Made by a program: the position numbers and the translations under genes
NCBI RefSeq assembly: GCF_008973825.1
Contig: NZ_WCHR01000017.1
Location: forward strand, 1 to 64,000
DNA length: 64,000 nt
Reading direction: 5' to 3'
Source of the DNA: Gemmobacter serpentinus
GTDB lineage: Bacteria > Pseudomonadota > Alphaproteobacteria > Rhodobacterales > Rhodobacteraceae
The notes under the pieces: generated by a model
Databases searched by the model: none
What the model was told of the DNA's origin: nothing
What the model saw: only the letters and a program-made list of their open reading frames with translations
In this document: one piece after another, positions 1-10,874 of the stretch
Position numbering within the stretch: the first letter of the stretch is position 1
How the letters are laid out: each line of letters begins with the position of its first letter

Positions 1-147
1 AGTGCCGAGTGCATTGAAGCGGTTCATGAGTGCAACGCGGATCTGGACCTCGGCGGTTTGGCGATCCGGATCACGTGATGCGATGCGTTCCCCGAATGCC
101 TTGTGACACTTCATCTTTGCCTCTATCCGACTTCGGGCGTGATATCC
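1..147 (-). pseudogene. IS5-family transposase, internal/C-terminal fragment
   Basis: Read on the minus strand, the first 147 bases encode an uninterrupted stretch that includes GYHARSRIEAKMKC and then RIASRDPDRQTAEVQIR. This is the conserved C-terminal block of IS5-type DDE transposases. The N-terminal two thirds are missing, because the sequence changes at about 147 into a serine recombinase on the other strand. The 3' end lies outside the window. No inverted repeat marks the junction, so it looks like a deletion or recombination scar rather than a clean insertion-sequence end. The family match comes from memory of the motif. Confidence 0.65.
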
Positions 148-1053
148 GACTGGGGGGTGCCGCTAACCAAAGGGCGGCATGAAGGCTTGATCGACTTCGC
201 GACCTTTGAGCGCATCCAAGCCCGCCTGAAAGAGGGGGCGCGTGTACCCGTGCGCGTCGATGTGTCGGCTGACTTCCCCTTGCGTGGTGCCATTGCCTGT
301 GCGTGTTGTGGCAGGCCGTTCACTGCCTCATGGTGCCGCAGCAAGACGGGTGAGCGTCACCCTTACTATCTGTGCTTCACCAAGGGCTGTGAGCGCCGCA
401 ACAAGCATATCCGGCGTGATTTGGTCGAGGGGCAGTTTGTTGCCATGCTCGACACGCTGACGCCTGCGCCCAAACTGTTCACGCTGGCTCATGCCATGTT
501 CAAAGATGCGTGGACGCAGCGCATGGCTCAGGCCAAGGCCGTGGCAAAGACCTATGAGCGTGAGACCGCTAAGGTGGAAGCCCAGATCGAGGGGCTGCTT
601 GACCGGATCGTTGATGCTACGTCTCAAAGTGTGGTTACTGCCTATGAGAAGCGGATTCACAGCCTTGAGCGTAGTAAGGTTGCGCTTGAGGAAAAGCGTG
701 CACGCAGCACCCAGCGGCATGGGACCTTTGAGGAGTTGTTCGAACTCGCCTTCGGATTCCTCTCAAGCCCTTCAAAAATATGGAATCTTGGCAGAATCGA
801 GTGTCAGAAACTGGTGCTGAAATTGGCGTTTTGCGATAGGCTGGAATACGCGCCCGAAACTGGGTTTCGAACCCCGAAAACGTCCTTACCCTTCAATATG
901 TTAGGGAGTGTTTCGCCTAATAAATGCGAAATGGCGGAGAGACAGGGATTCGAACCCTGGGTCGGCGCAAACCGACAACGGTTTTCGAGACCGCCGCATT
1001 CGACCACTCTGCCACCTCTCCGCGTCAGGGATCGTCGTGAGGCGGGGATTTAG
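148..1053 (+). pseudogene. Serine site-specific recombinase, 3' fragment running into tRNA-Ser
   Basis: The reading frame encodes the C-terminal half of a large serine recombinase. From about 150 it starts with DWGVPLTKGRHEGLI, followed by a zinc-ribbon (paired cysteines in CACCGRPF and YYLCFTKGC), a coiled coil (about 530-720) and the typical tail GFRTPKTSLPF. The catalytic N-terminal resolvase domain is absent, replaced by the IS5-type fragment. The first ATG in frame (103) lies inside that fragment and is not a native start. The last part of the frame overlaps the tRNA-Ser gene on the other strand, as expected of an integrase that reconstitutes its tRNA target. It is probably non-functional. 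Confidence 0.75.
932..1021 (-). tRNA. tRNA-Ser (anticodon CGA)
   Basis: On the minus strand this 90-base stretch folds as a class II tRNA. It has a 7-bp acceptor stem (GGAGAGG with TCTCTCC, one G-U pair), an anticodon loop CTCGAAA with anticodon CGA, a long variable arm typical of serine tRNAs, a T-loop GGTTCGAATCC, discriminator G and an encoded CCA end. It decodes UCG. The 3' end of a serine-recombinase frame on the plus strand overlaps it completely, which suggests that it served as an integration target. Confidence 0.95.
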
Positions 1054-1345
1054 CGAAGGTTCGATGCGGGTGCAAGCCCCCTCGGTGGAAAACTTTTCTG
1101 GGCGACGGTTTTTCGTTTTTATGGCCGGAGCTTGCCGGGAAGCAAAACCGCGGGCAGGGGCCGGAAGGCGCTGATGCCGGATGCCCCGCCGTGCAGACCC
1201 GGGATGTGGGCCTTCTGAGAGCCGCATCTCACGCGGGGTTTACGGGGCGGGATGACTGCGGGTGCTTGGCAAGTGCGGCATGGGGCATTAGCTGTGGATC
1301 ACGGTGTTGCGTGGCAGCATCGCGGCGGCAATGGAGAGGCGCGAC

Positions 1346-2260
1346 ATGGCGGCAGGACGGATGATCGGCGAAGGGATGCGCGGCGCGGTCCGCGCGCTGA
1401 CCGTGACGGCCCTGATCGGGCTTGGTGTTGCAAGTGGTGCGCAGGCCGAAGGGCCCGCCGTGCCGATGGCCCCCAATCCGCAACTGCCCGCGCGCGGCGC
1501 GGGCGTGGCCCAATTGGCGCAGACCATGATGCTTTCGGGCGTGGTCGATGTCATGCAGGCCGAAGGCAAGGCCTATGGCCAGCAATTGCGCGACGAGATG
1601 TTCCTCGGCCGCAATGGTGCCGAATGGGAGGGAATCGTCGGTGCGATCTATGATCCGGCGCGGCTGCTGGCCGATCTGGAGCGCGGGCTGGAGACCGAGC
1701 TCGCCGGCAAGCCCGAAGTGATCCGCGCCGCGCAGGCGTTTTTCGGTAGCCCGACCGGCCAGAAGATCCTGTCGCTGGAGCTGGAGGCGCGGCGCGCCCT
1801 GCTGGACAAGGCGGCCGAAGAGGCCGCGAAGGCCGCGGCGGGCGATCTGTTCGCCAAGGATGGCCCTCGGATCGAGGCGCTGCGCCGCTTTGCCGCCACC
1901 AACGACTTGATCGAGATGAATGTGATGGGCGGCCTGAACGCCAATCTCGCCTTCTATCGTGGCTTGGCCGATGGCGGGCTGTTTGACGGGCAGATGAGTG
2001 AATCCGATATGCTGTCCGAGGTCTGGGCGCAGGAGGATCAAGTCCGCAACGATACCGAGGAATGGCTCTGGACCTATCTGGTGCTGGCCTATCAGCCGCT
2101 GTCGGATGAAGAATTGCAATCCTATCAGAAATTCTCGGAAAGCGCCGAGGGCAAGCAACTGAATGCGGCGCTGTTTGCGGGCTTTGATGCAGGTTTCATG
2201 CGGATCAGCCGCGATCTGGGCCGGGCTGCGGCCCGCATGGTGCAAGGCGAGGATATCTGA
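1346..2260 (+). CDS. Secreted DUF2059 domain-containing protein
   Basis: This is a 304-residue protein of unknown function. An N-terminal signal peptide (hydrophobic LTVTALIGLGVASGAQA, cleavage before EGP) predicts export to the periplasm. The remainder is helical, and a DUF2059-like segment occupies the C-terminal half (around the LVLAYQPLSDEELQSYQKF stretch). I chose the ATG at 1346 because GGAGAGG lies 7 bases upstream. The frame is open back to 1304, and ATG 1376 would give a tighter signal peptide. The gene stands alone between the tRNA-Ser/recombinase scar and the L21 operon. The DUF assignment is by recall of the family pattern. Confidence 0.85.
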   Translation: MAAGRMIGEGMRGAVRALTVTALIGLGVASGAQAEGPAVPMAPNPQLPARGAGVAQLAQTMMLSGVVDVMQAEGKAYGQQLRDEMFLGRNGAEWEGIVGAIYDPARLLADLERGLETELAGKPEVIRAAQAFFGSPTGQKILSLELEARRALLDKAAEEAAKAAAGDLFAKDGPRIEALRRFAATNDLIEMNVMGGLNANLAFYRGLADGGLFDGQMSESDMLSEVWAQEDQVRNDTEEWLWTYLVLAYQPLSDEELQSYQKFSESAEGKQLNAALFAGFDAGFMRISRDLGRAAARMVQGEDI

Positions 2261-2269
2261 TCGCCAATA

Positions 2270-2361
2270 CCCTTGGCCCGCGGATGTGGGGCTGGGGAAG
2301 GCGCCTTGCCGTCGCTGTAGCGCGCCACGGCCCTTGGCCCGCGGATTTGGGTCTGGGGGGC
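2270..2361 (+). repeat. Direct repeat of about 29 bp, two copies
   Basis: The sequence beginning CCCTTGGCCCGCGGAT and ending in a G-run occurs at 2270-2298 and again, with a few changes, at 2331-2361. The period is 61 bases. It lies just past the DUF2059 stop codon. The function is unknown. It may be a local duplication of a 3' untranslated region. Confidence 0.6.
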
Positions 2362-2527
2362 GGAGATGGGCGCACTTGCTCCGGGCATCTATGCCAAAAC
2401 CCGTCCGGATGGCCGCAGCCAGCCTGCCGGTTGGCAGCTTTGGCCGCGATTTCCGGTTATGGCGGTGCCGCGCGCGACGCCCTGAGAAAGAAGGGCGGGC
2501 AGCACCGCGGGATCTGATCTCGCAGGC

Positions 2528-2556
2528 TTGACTTCGCTGGGATGATCCCGGATAAG
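2528..2556 (+). promoter_or_regulatory. Candidate sigma-70 promoter for rplU-rpmA
   Basis: TTGACT at 2528-2533 and GATAAG at 2551-2556 are separated by exactly 17 bases. They lie about 150 bases upstream of the rplU start, in an otherwise empty 450-base gap. Downstream is a GC-rich leader with a possible short stem (AAGGCG with CGCCTT, near 2633-2660). The call rests on sequence match only. Confidence 0.45.
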
Positions 2557-2709
2557 CGCGCATCCCGCTCGGACCCTCCGAGTCTGTGGGGGATTCTATA
2601 CTCAATCCGTCCCTCAAGGGGCGCGCTGTTCGAAGGCGGGGCAACCCATCAACGCCTTTCCCGCATGGGGTAGGGGCCGCAGGACGCGGAAATCTGGAAG
2701 GAAAGACCC

Positions 2710-3117
2710 ATGTTCGCGGTCCTCAAAACCGGCGGCAAGCAATACAAGGTCCAGGCTGGCGACATCCTGCGCGTTGAGAAACTTGCTGCAAATGCTGGCG
2801 ATAAAGTCCAGTTCAACGAGATCCTGATGGTTGGTGGTGACACCGTGACCGTCGGCGTGCCCACCGTGGCAGGTGCCGCCGTTCAGGCCGAAGTGATCGC
2901 CCAGATCAAGGGCGAGAAGGTCATCCATTACGTCAAGCGTCGCCGCAAGCACAGCTCGCAGCGCACCAAGGGCCACCGTCAACAGCTGACGCTGCTGCGC
3001 GTGACCGAAGTGCTGGCCTCGGGCGCGGAAGCCTCGGGCGTTGCAGCGGCCACCGGCACCGCCGATGCGCGTCGTGCGGCCCATAATGGCGGCGCTGCTG
3101 CCAAAGCCGCAGAATAA
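2710..3117 (+). CDS. rplU: 50S ribosomal protein L21
   Basis: L21 binds 23S rRNA in the large ribosomal subunit. The start MFAVLKTGGKQYKVQAGD and the core motif HYVKRRRKHSSQRTKGHRQ are diagnostic. The protein has 135 residues; the canonical domain takes about the first 103, and the rest is an alanine-rich C-terminal extension common in alphaproteobacteria. GGAAGGAAAG lies just upstream of the ATG. rpmA follows after 15 bases in the usual L21-L27 pair. Confidence 0.98.
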   Translation: MFAVLKTGGKQYKVQAGDILRVEKLAANAGDKVQFNEILMVGGDTVTVGVPTVAGAAVQAEVIAQIKGEKVIHYVKRRRKHSSQRTKGHRQQLTLLRVTEVLASGAEASGVAAATGTADARRAAHNGGAAAKAAE

Positions 3118-3132
3118 GAGGAGTAACACCCC

Positions 3133-3402
3133 ATGGCACACAAGAAAGCAGGCGGTTCGTCCCGCAACGGTCGTGACTCGGCTGGTCGTCGCCTCGGCGT
3201 GAAGCTCTATGGCGGCCAGGCCGTCATTCCGGGCAATATCATCGTGCGTCAGCGCGGCACCACTTGGTTCCCGGGCACCGGCGTTGGTATGGGCACTGAC
3301 CACACCATCTTCGCGACCGTCGAAGGCAAGGTTGCGTTCAAGAAGGGCCTCAAAGGCCGCACTTTCATCTCGGTTCTCCCGGTTGCGGAGGCGGCCGAGT
3401 AA
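3133..3402 (+). CDS. rpmA: 50S ribosomal protein L27
   Basis: L27 lies near the peptidyl-transferase centre of the large subunit. The 89-residue sequence starts [16 protein letters not shown] and contains the conserved [21 protein letters not shown] block. Its N-terminus begins directly with the functional AHKKA tail, with no Firmicutes-type propeptide. An AGAGGAG Shine-Dalgarno lies 9-15 bases upstream. It is the second gene of the rplU-rpmA operon, which ends at the hairpin at 3433. Confidence 0.98.
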   Translation: MAHKKAGGSSRNGRDSAGRRLGVKLYGGQAVIPGNIIVRQRGTTWFPGTGVGMGTDHTIFATVEGKVAFKKGLKGRTFISVLPVAEAAE

Positions 3403-3432
3403 GCCGAACCGTTACAATCGAATTGTAACAAG

Positions 3433-3460
3433 GGGGTCGGCCGAAAGGCCGGCCCCTTTC
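3433..3460 (+). terminator. Rho-independent terminator of rplU-rpmA
   Basis: A 10-bp stem (GGGGTCGGCC with GGCCGGCCCC, one G-U pair) is closed by a GAAA tetraloop and followed by TTTCCTC. It begins 30 bases after the rpmA stop codon. Confidence 0.85.
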
Positions 3461-3632
3461 CTCATTTCTGCCGGGTTTGCCGGGCAGGAGGAGGGGGCGA
3501 AATCGCAAGGCCGGATGGTCCGCCCTTGTGTCTGCCCTGTGGCACCCCCAATTCGGAGGGGGGATTACAGGGAAATTCGTGTGCGGCACCCGCAAGGGCG
3601 GGGCCGATCATGCGCTTCGATGGAGGGAAGCG

Positions 3633-4229
3633 ATGAAACTGGATGTGGTTGGAAAGGATATTGATTTTACGGCGCTGGCCGGTTTTGGTCAGATGACCGA
3701 TGGTGTCATCACTGCGGTGCGCTTTACCCTGCGCCCGGTCCGAAAATCCGACGAAGGTCTTTTTGCCATGTATGCGGGCGACCGCCGCGTGGCCGAGGCG
3801 ACCCGATCCATTCCGCATCCGCTGCCGCCGGGGGCGGCCGAGAATTTCGTGACCCGCAGCATGAACCCCAAGGGGCATGAGAATGTCTGGGTTCTTGATG
3901 GCAGCGCCCATGGTCTGGCCGAGGTGCTGGGGGTGATCAGCCTCAAGCGCATGGACGAGGAAAAGTTCAACCGCGACCAGAGCGAGATCGGCTATTGGGT
4001 GGCACCTGCCTTCTGGAACACGGGCTTTGCGTCTGAAGCCGTGCGCGCGCTGGTCACCGCCAACCCGCAAAAGAACCGCACGATCTTTGCCGAGGTGTTT
4101 CAGGACAATCCCGGCTCGGCCCGTGTCCTGACCAATGCGGGCTTCCAGTATCTGGGCGATGCCGAAACCTTTTCGGTGGCGCGCAATGCGCGGGTCCCGA
4201 CCTGGACCTATCTGCGCAAGCTGGATTGA
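3633..4229 (+). CDS. GNAT N-acetyltransferase, RimJ/RimL-like
   Basis: This is a 198-residue GNAT-fold acetyltransferase using acetyl-CoA. Visible family features are FTLRPVRKSDEGLFAMY at the N-terminus, EIGYWVAPAFWNTGFASEAVRALV (the acetyl-CoA-binding region) and NPGSARVLTNAGFQYLG near the C-terminus, which resemble ribosomal-protein acetyltransferases of the RimJ type. The frame is open from 3477, but the ATG at 3633 has GGAGGG 5 bases upstream and starts the conserved protein. It sits between the ribosomal operon and obgE, a placement shared by related bacteria. The substrate is unknown. Confidence 0.85.
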   Translation: MKLDVVGKDIDFTALAGFGQMTDGVITAVRFTLRPVRKSDEGLFAMYAGDRRVAEATRSIPHPLPPGAAENFVTRSMNPKGHENVWVLDGSAHGLAEVLGVISLKRMDEEKFNRDQSEIGYWVAPAFWNTGFASEAVRALVTANPQKNRTIFAEVFQDNPGSARVLTNAGFQYLGDAETFSVARNARVPTWTYLRKLD

Positions 4230-4296
4230 TCGCAGGGATTGCCGGGGCTAGGCTCCGGCAATCCGCTGCCTGACGGCAAAAGAAGGCAAGACCACC

Positions 4297-7036
<2,740 letters not shown>

Positions 7037-7052
7037 CCCCTGACGCGGGACG

Positions 7053-7099
7053 CGGGGGCCAGCCCACGCACCCCCGGGATATTTGTGAACAGATGAAAG
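7053..7099 (+). repeat. Copy A of the composite intercistronic element
   Basis: A possible stem (CGGGGG at 7053-7058 with CCCCCG at 7071-7076) runs into the core GGGATATTTGTGAACAGATG (starting at 7076). The core ends next to the AAGGGA Shine-Dalgarno of proA. Related copies are at 20875-20925, 23179-23284, 32230-32274 and 34769-34838. Confidence 0.6.
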
Positions 7100-7107
7100 G
7101 GATGGCG

Positions 7108-8364
7108 ATGGAAGATGTGGCTGGGCTGATGCGCGAGATCGGGGTGAAGGCCCGGGCGGCGGCGGCGGAGCTGGCTTTCGCGCCACCAGAGGCCAAGCGC
7201 GCGGCGCTTCTTGCGGCGGCTGAGGCCGTTGAGGCCGCGGTGCCCACGATCCTTGCGGCCAATGACAAGGATATGGCGTTCGGGGCCGAGAAGGGGCTGT
7301 CGCCGGCGATGCTGGACCGGCTGAAGCTGGATGCGGGCCGGATTGCCGGGATCGTCGGTGCCCTGCGCGCGATTGCCGATCAGCCCGATCCTGTCGGGCG
7401 GGTGCTGGCGGAATGGGATCGCCCCAATGGCCTGCATATCCAGCGCGTGGCGACGCCTTTGGGCGTAGTTGGCGTGATCTATGAAAGCCGCCCCAATGTG
7501 ACGGCGGATGCGGGCGCGCTGTGCCTGAAGGCCGGAAATGCGGTGATCCTGCGCGGGGGCTCGGAAAGTTTCCATTCCTCAACCGCTATCCATGCCTGCA
7601 TGGTAGAGGGCTTGCGCAAGGCAGGTCTGCCGGAAGACGCGATTCAGCTTGTGCCGACGCGCGACCGGGCGGCGGTCTCGGCAATGCTGCAGGCGGTGGA
7701 CCATATTGACGTGATCGTGCCGCGCGGGGGCAAGGGGCTGGTGGGGCTGGTGCAGAAAGAGGCGCGGGTGCCGGTCTTCGCGCATCTGGAAGGAATCTGC
7801 CATGTCTATGCCGACCGCGATGCCGATCTGGAAAAGGCGCGCCGCGTGGTGCTGAACGCCAAGACCCGGCGCACCGGGATTTGCGGATCGGCGGAATGCC
7901 TGCTGATGGATTGGGCCTTTTACACCGATCACGGCAAGGTGCTGATCGAGGATCTGCTGGCGGCGGGTGTCGAGGTGCGGGCCGATGGCGAGCTGGCGAA
8001 GATTCCCGGCACGGTGCCTGCCCAACCCGATGATTTCGGGCGCGAATTTCTGGACATGATCATCGCCGTAAAGCTGGTCGATGGCGTGGATGGCGCGATC
8101 CGCCATATCCGCCAATATGGCAGCCAGCATACTGAAAGCATCCTGACCGAGAATGACGCGACCGCCGCGCGGTTCTTTGAGCGCCTGGACAGTGCGATCC
8201 TGATGCGCAATGCCTCGACCCAGTTTGCCGATGGCGGCGAGTTCGGTCTGGGCGGCGAGATCGGGATTGCCACCGGCAAGATGCACGCGAGAGGCCCGGT
8301 GGGGGCCGAGCAACTGACCAGTTTCAAATATCTGGTCACCGGTGACGGCACCTGCCGCGTGTAA
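7108..8364 (+). CDS. proA: Glutamate-5-semialdehyde dehydrogenase
   Basis: ProA reduces gamma-glutamyl phosphate to glutamate semialdehyde with NADPH. From the ATG at 7108 the protein has 418 residues, the normal family length. An AAGGGA ribosome site ends 6 bases upstream. In-frame ATGs at 7093 and 7102 are alternatives, and the frame itself reaches back to 7033. Visible motifs are [31 protein letters not shown] and the catalytic cysteine in [13 protein letters not shown] near residue 259. It follows proB in the proline operon and ends before a strong terminator. Confidence 0.96.
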   Translation: MEDVAGLMREIGVKARAAAAELAFAPPEAKRAALLAAAEAVEAAVPTILAANDKDMAFGAEKGLSPAMLDRLKLDAGRIAGIVGALRAIADQPDPVGRVLAEWDRPNGLHIQRVATPLGVVGVIYESRPNVTADAGALCLKAGNAVILRGGSESFHSSTAIHACMVEGLRKAGLPEDAIQLVPTRDRAAVSAMLQAVDHIDVIVPRGGKGLVGLVQKEARVPVFAHLEGICHVYADRDADLEKARRVVLNAKTRRTGICGSAECLLMDWAFYTDHGKVLIEDLLAAGVEVRADGELAKIPGTVPAQPDDFGREFLDMIIAVKLVDGVDGAIRHIRQYGSQHTESILTENDATAARFFERLDSAILMRNASTQFADGGEFGLGGEIGIATGKMHARGPVGAEQLTSFKYLVTGDGTCRV

Positions 8365-8382
8365 CGCGCAGCGCAGAACGGC

Positions 8383-8417
8383 AATGGCCTGACCGGATAT
8401 GGTCAGGCCATTTTTTT
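8383..8417 (+). terminator. Rho-independent terminator after proA
   Basis: A perfect 12-bp stem, AATGGCCTGACC with GGTCAGGCCATT, has a 6-base loop (GGATAT) and is followed by a run of T. It starts 19 bases after the proA stop codon. It ends the obgE-proBA transcription unit. Confidence 0.95.
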
Positions 8418-8485
8418 ATGCAGTATCGGGGCTTGGCGGTGAAAGCTCATGCGTTACATGAGCGCCATTTCATCAGGCCAGTGCC

Positions 8486-9793
8486 TTACAGCAAGAAATC
8501 CGAACCGATCAGCGACACCCGGTTGCCAAGATCCAGGCTGAAATCGGCACGGCCATCGCCATTGGTATCGGCCTCGATGCGAGTGGCCGAGCCGGAGGTG
8601 AAGGCGCGCAATTCGCCCGCCTTGCCGGAAAACGCCGATGATCCGATGAATTTCAGGTCCTGATTGCCGCTGGCGCGGTCATTGCCATCCAGCCGGGTCA
8701 GATCGATCTTGTCGCCCTGGCTGCGGTTGAAATCGCTGATCACATCGCGGGCGCGGGGTGTGCTGTCGGATTTCGTGGTGAAGACGAAGCGATCCGCCCC
8801 GCCGCCGCCGACCAGCGTATCGGCGCCTGCGCCACCTTCCAATGTGTCGCGGCCGGTGCCGCCGGTCAGCCGGTTGGCCTCGCCGTCGCCGCGCAGCAGG
8901 TCATGTCCCTTGCCGCCGGTGACATGCTCCATCTCGCGCAGCACAAAATTCCCCTGGGCCGAGGTCGCGCGGCCCGCTCGCAGATCGACCGTCACACCGG
9001 CGGAGAAGTCGGCAAAGCTGATCAGGTCACTGTCCTGGTTCTTGCTGTTTGAGACGCCGCCGCCGCCATTGATCGAGACCAGCGCGGTCGGGTCCGTCTG
9101 CGGCTTGATATGGATGATATCGGCGTCGCGCCCCAGCAGGATGGTATCGGCCCCGCCGCGTCCCAGGGTCACCACATCCTTGCCGCGCCCGGCATCGATG
9201 AAGCCGACCCAGCCGGAGGTCGTGGTGATACGGTCATTGCCGCCCTCGGTATTGATGTAATCGACCTCGCCGCGCAGCGTGATGCGATCGATGCCACCGC
9301 CGCCCAGCAGGGTGCGCGCGCCGCCCGCGCCGATGGTGGCGGTGTTGTTGCCATCGCCCAGATCGATCATGTCGATAAAGCCGGTGCCGCTGGTCAGCGT
9401 GTCATTGCCAAAGCCCATGCGCAACACGCCGATATTGCCGGCACCGATGGTCGCGCGGTCATGGCCATCGGCCATGGCGATCGAGCCGACCTCGGTGCTG
9501 CGCAGGGTCAGCACATGGTTGCCATTGCCGCCAAGCTGCATCGTGTCGATGCGCCGGGCATTGCTGTTGCTATCGGTCACCGTTGCCGAAATGCTGCCGA
9601 CAATGCGCAGGATTGCAATGTCCCAGTCCCGCCCTGACATGGCGATATTCAGCTTCACCACAGGATTCTCATGCGGGTTCCAGAACGACAGAAACTCCAT
9701 GAACCGGCCACCCCAATATTGCGTCTGACCGGCAATATTGAAGGTGCCGCTGCCGGTCAGGGTGACCTTGGTGTTGCTGTTGATCGTGGCCAT
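8486..9793 (-). CDS. RTX-like calcium-binding protein, probably type I secreted
   Basis: The 435-residue protein has no signal peptide and is rich in Gly, Asp and Asn. Its first 270 residues are degenerate beta-roll-like repeats (for example GFGNDTLTSGTGFIDMIDLGDGNN). At about residues 305-335 it carries canonical hemolysin-type repeats (GGTGRDTLEGGAGADTLVGG), then DVISDFNRSQGDKIDLTRLDG and a hydrophobic end, DFLL. This layout fits RTX proteins exported by a type I system that reads a C-terminal signal. No ABC exporter or membrane-fusion gene is nearby. A paralogue with a similar N-terminal region is at 51958-53376. The function (adhesin, enzyme or matrix protein) cannot be told; no catalytic motif is seen. 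Confidence 0.85.
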   Translation of the reverse strand: MATINSNTKVTLTGSGTFNIAGQTQYWGGRFMEFLSFWNPHENPVVKLNIAMSGRDWDIAILRIVGSISATVTDSNSNARRIDTMQLGGNGNHVLTLRSTEVGSIAMADGHDRATIGAGNIGVLRMGFGNDTLTSGTGFIDMIDLGDGNNTATIGAGGARTLLGGGGIDRITLRGEVDYINTEGGNDRITTTSGWVGFIDAGRGKDVVTLGRGGADTILLGRDADIIHIKPQTDPTALVSINGGGGVSNSKNQDSDLISFADFSAGVTVDLRAGRATSAQGNFVLREMEHVTGGKGHDLLRGDGEANRLTGGTGRDTLEGGAGADTLVGGGGADRFVFTTKSDSTPRARDVISDFNRSQGDKIDLTRLDGNDRASGNQDLKFIGSSAFSGKAGELRAFTSGSATRIEADTNGDGRADFSLDLGNRVSLIGSDFLL

Positions 9794-9896
9794 GGACAGC
9801 CTCCTGTCTTGCTTTTCCGGTTCAATGCGCCGGAAAGGCTAGGCAAATCAGGACCATGTGACAAGGTTTTTGGGCCGTGGCCCGGGAATTGCCATC

Positions 9897-10499
9897 TCAG
9901 ACCGCAAGGCCAAGACGAATTTCAGTCTCGCGGATTTCGGCCACAAGTTTGCGGCCCTGGCGCGCCAGCTCCTCGCGCAGCAGGGCGAAATGCACCTGCG
10001 CCGGGGTGATGTCATGGGGGGCTGCGGGGTTTGACAGCACCTCCCACAGAGCCGGGTCGACGCGCATCCGAGGCGCGGTGGCGGTCAGCGTCCAGCGGGT
10101 GTCGCTGCGCTCGATCACGATCTTGCCGCCATGGCTCAGGGCGGTTTCAAGGCACATCAGCAGCAAAAGCGCCAGTTTCACCTCAGTGCGGGCAAGGTCT
10201 TGCGGGCTGTTCCAGACCAGTTCCAGCCGCCCGCCCCGCGTCAGCCCGGTCAGGATCGAGACCACCTCCGGGCGTCCGATGCGCTGGCCGCTGCTTGCGC
10301 TGCCAAAGGCGATGCGGAACAGACGGATCCTTGCATTGGCCTGTGCCACGCTTTCGGCGATCAGTGTCATTTCAGGACTGCGCGCGGCACCGTCCATCTG
10401 CAAAAGTTCCACCCCATTGCCGATGGCACCAATCGGGCTGATAAGATCATGACAGATTCGCGAACCAATCAATGCGTTCAGATCAAGACGGTCGGACAT
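9897..10499 (-). CDS. chpT: Histidine phosphotransferase ChpT
   Basis: ChpT relays phosphate from the CckA kinase to CtrA and CpdR in the alphaproteobacterial cell-cycle/gene-transfer phosphorelay. The 200-residue protein begins with a DHp-like helix containing CHDLISPIGAIGNGVELL, in which His17 is the predicted phosphate acceptor. The C-terminal half is a degenerate ATPase-like fold without clear ATP-binding motifs, as in known ChpT. It is divergent from the DUF3553 gene, with only 28 bases between the two start codons, so the promoters must overlap. Confidence 0.92.
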   Translation of the reverse strand: MSDRLDLNALIGSRICHDLISPIGAIGNGVELLQMDGAARSPEMTLIAESVAQANARIRLFRIAFGSASSGQRIGRPEVVSILTGLTRGGRLELVWNSPQDLARTEVKLALLLLMCLETALSHGGKIVIERSDTRWTLTATAPRMRVDPALWEVLSNPAAPHDITPAQVHFALLREELARQGRKLVAEIRETEIRLGLAV

Positions 10500-10527
10500 G
10501 GTTCCTCAGCAACTATGAAAGAGTGAA

Positions 10528-10713
10528 ATGAGCCTTGGACTGAACGCCTTGCTGGAACCCGGCATGATGGTGCGTCACCCGCAGGAGCCCGATTGGGGCT
10601 TGGGTCAGGTGCAATCCAATGTCGGGAACCGCATCACCGTGAACTTTGAACATCGCGGCAAGGTCGTGATCGACGGCAGCCGGATCAGCTTGCAGCGGGA
10701 TTTCGAGGTCTGA
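10528..10713 (+). CDS. DUF3553 domain-containing small protein
   Basis: This 61-residue protein (LEPGMMVRHPQEPDWGLGQVQSN, then NFEHRGKVVI) matches the DUF3553 pattern, a small SH3-like fold resembling part of UvrD/PcrA-associated or CarD-like domains. The function is not established. Its start has an AAAGAGTGAA stretch upstream. It diverges from chpT across a 28-base gap, which suggests shared regulation. The DUF assignment is from memory. Confidence 0.85.
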   Translation: MSLGLNALLEPGMMVRHPQEPDWGLGQVQSNVGNRITVNFEHRGKVVIDGSRISLQRDFEV

Positions 10714-10874
10714 CAGCCATCAGGGTAAGGCAATCTGGCGGAAATGCAATCTCTGATTGTTTGCGCGCAGGCGTCGCGTTGGACGGGCCCTTTGCGGTGC
10801 AGCAGCAGGTTAGACGGTTGCATCGCGACGGGTCTTGCGCCTATTTCGGACCCTGACAGGAAAGGTTGGGCGGG

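Noticed and set aside
9110-9637. Plus-strand frame opposite the first RTX gene with repeats of isoleucine-aspartate words
   Set aside because: The repeats are the reverse complement of the glycine-aspartate repeats of the RTX protein.
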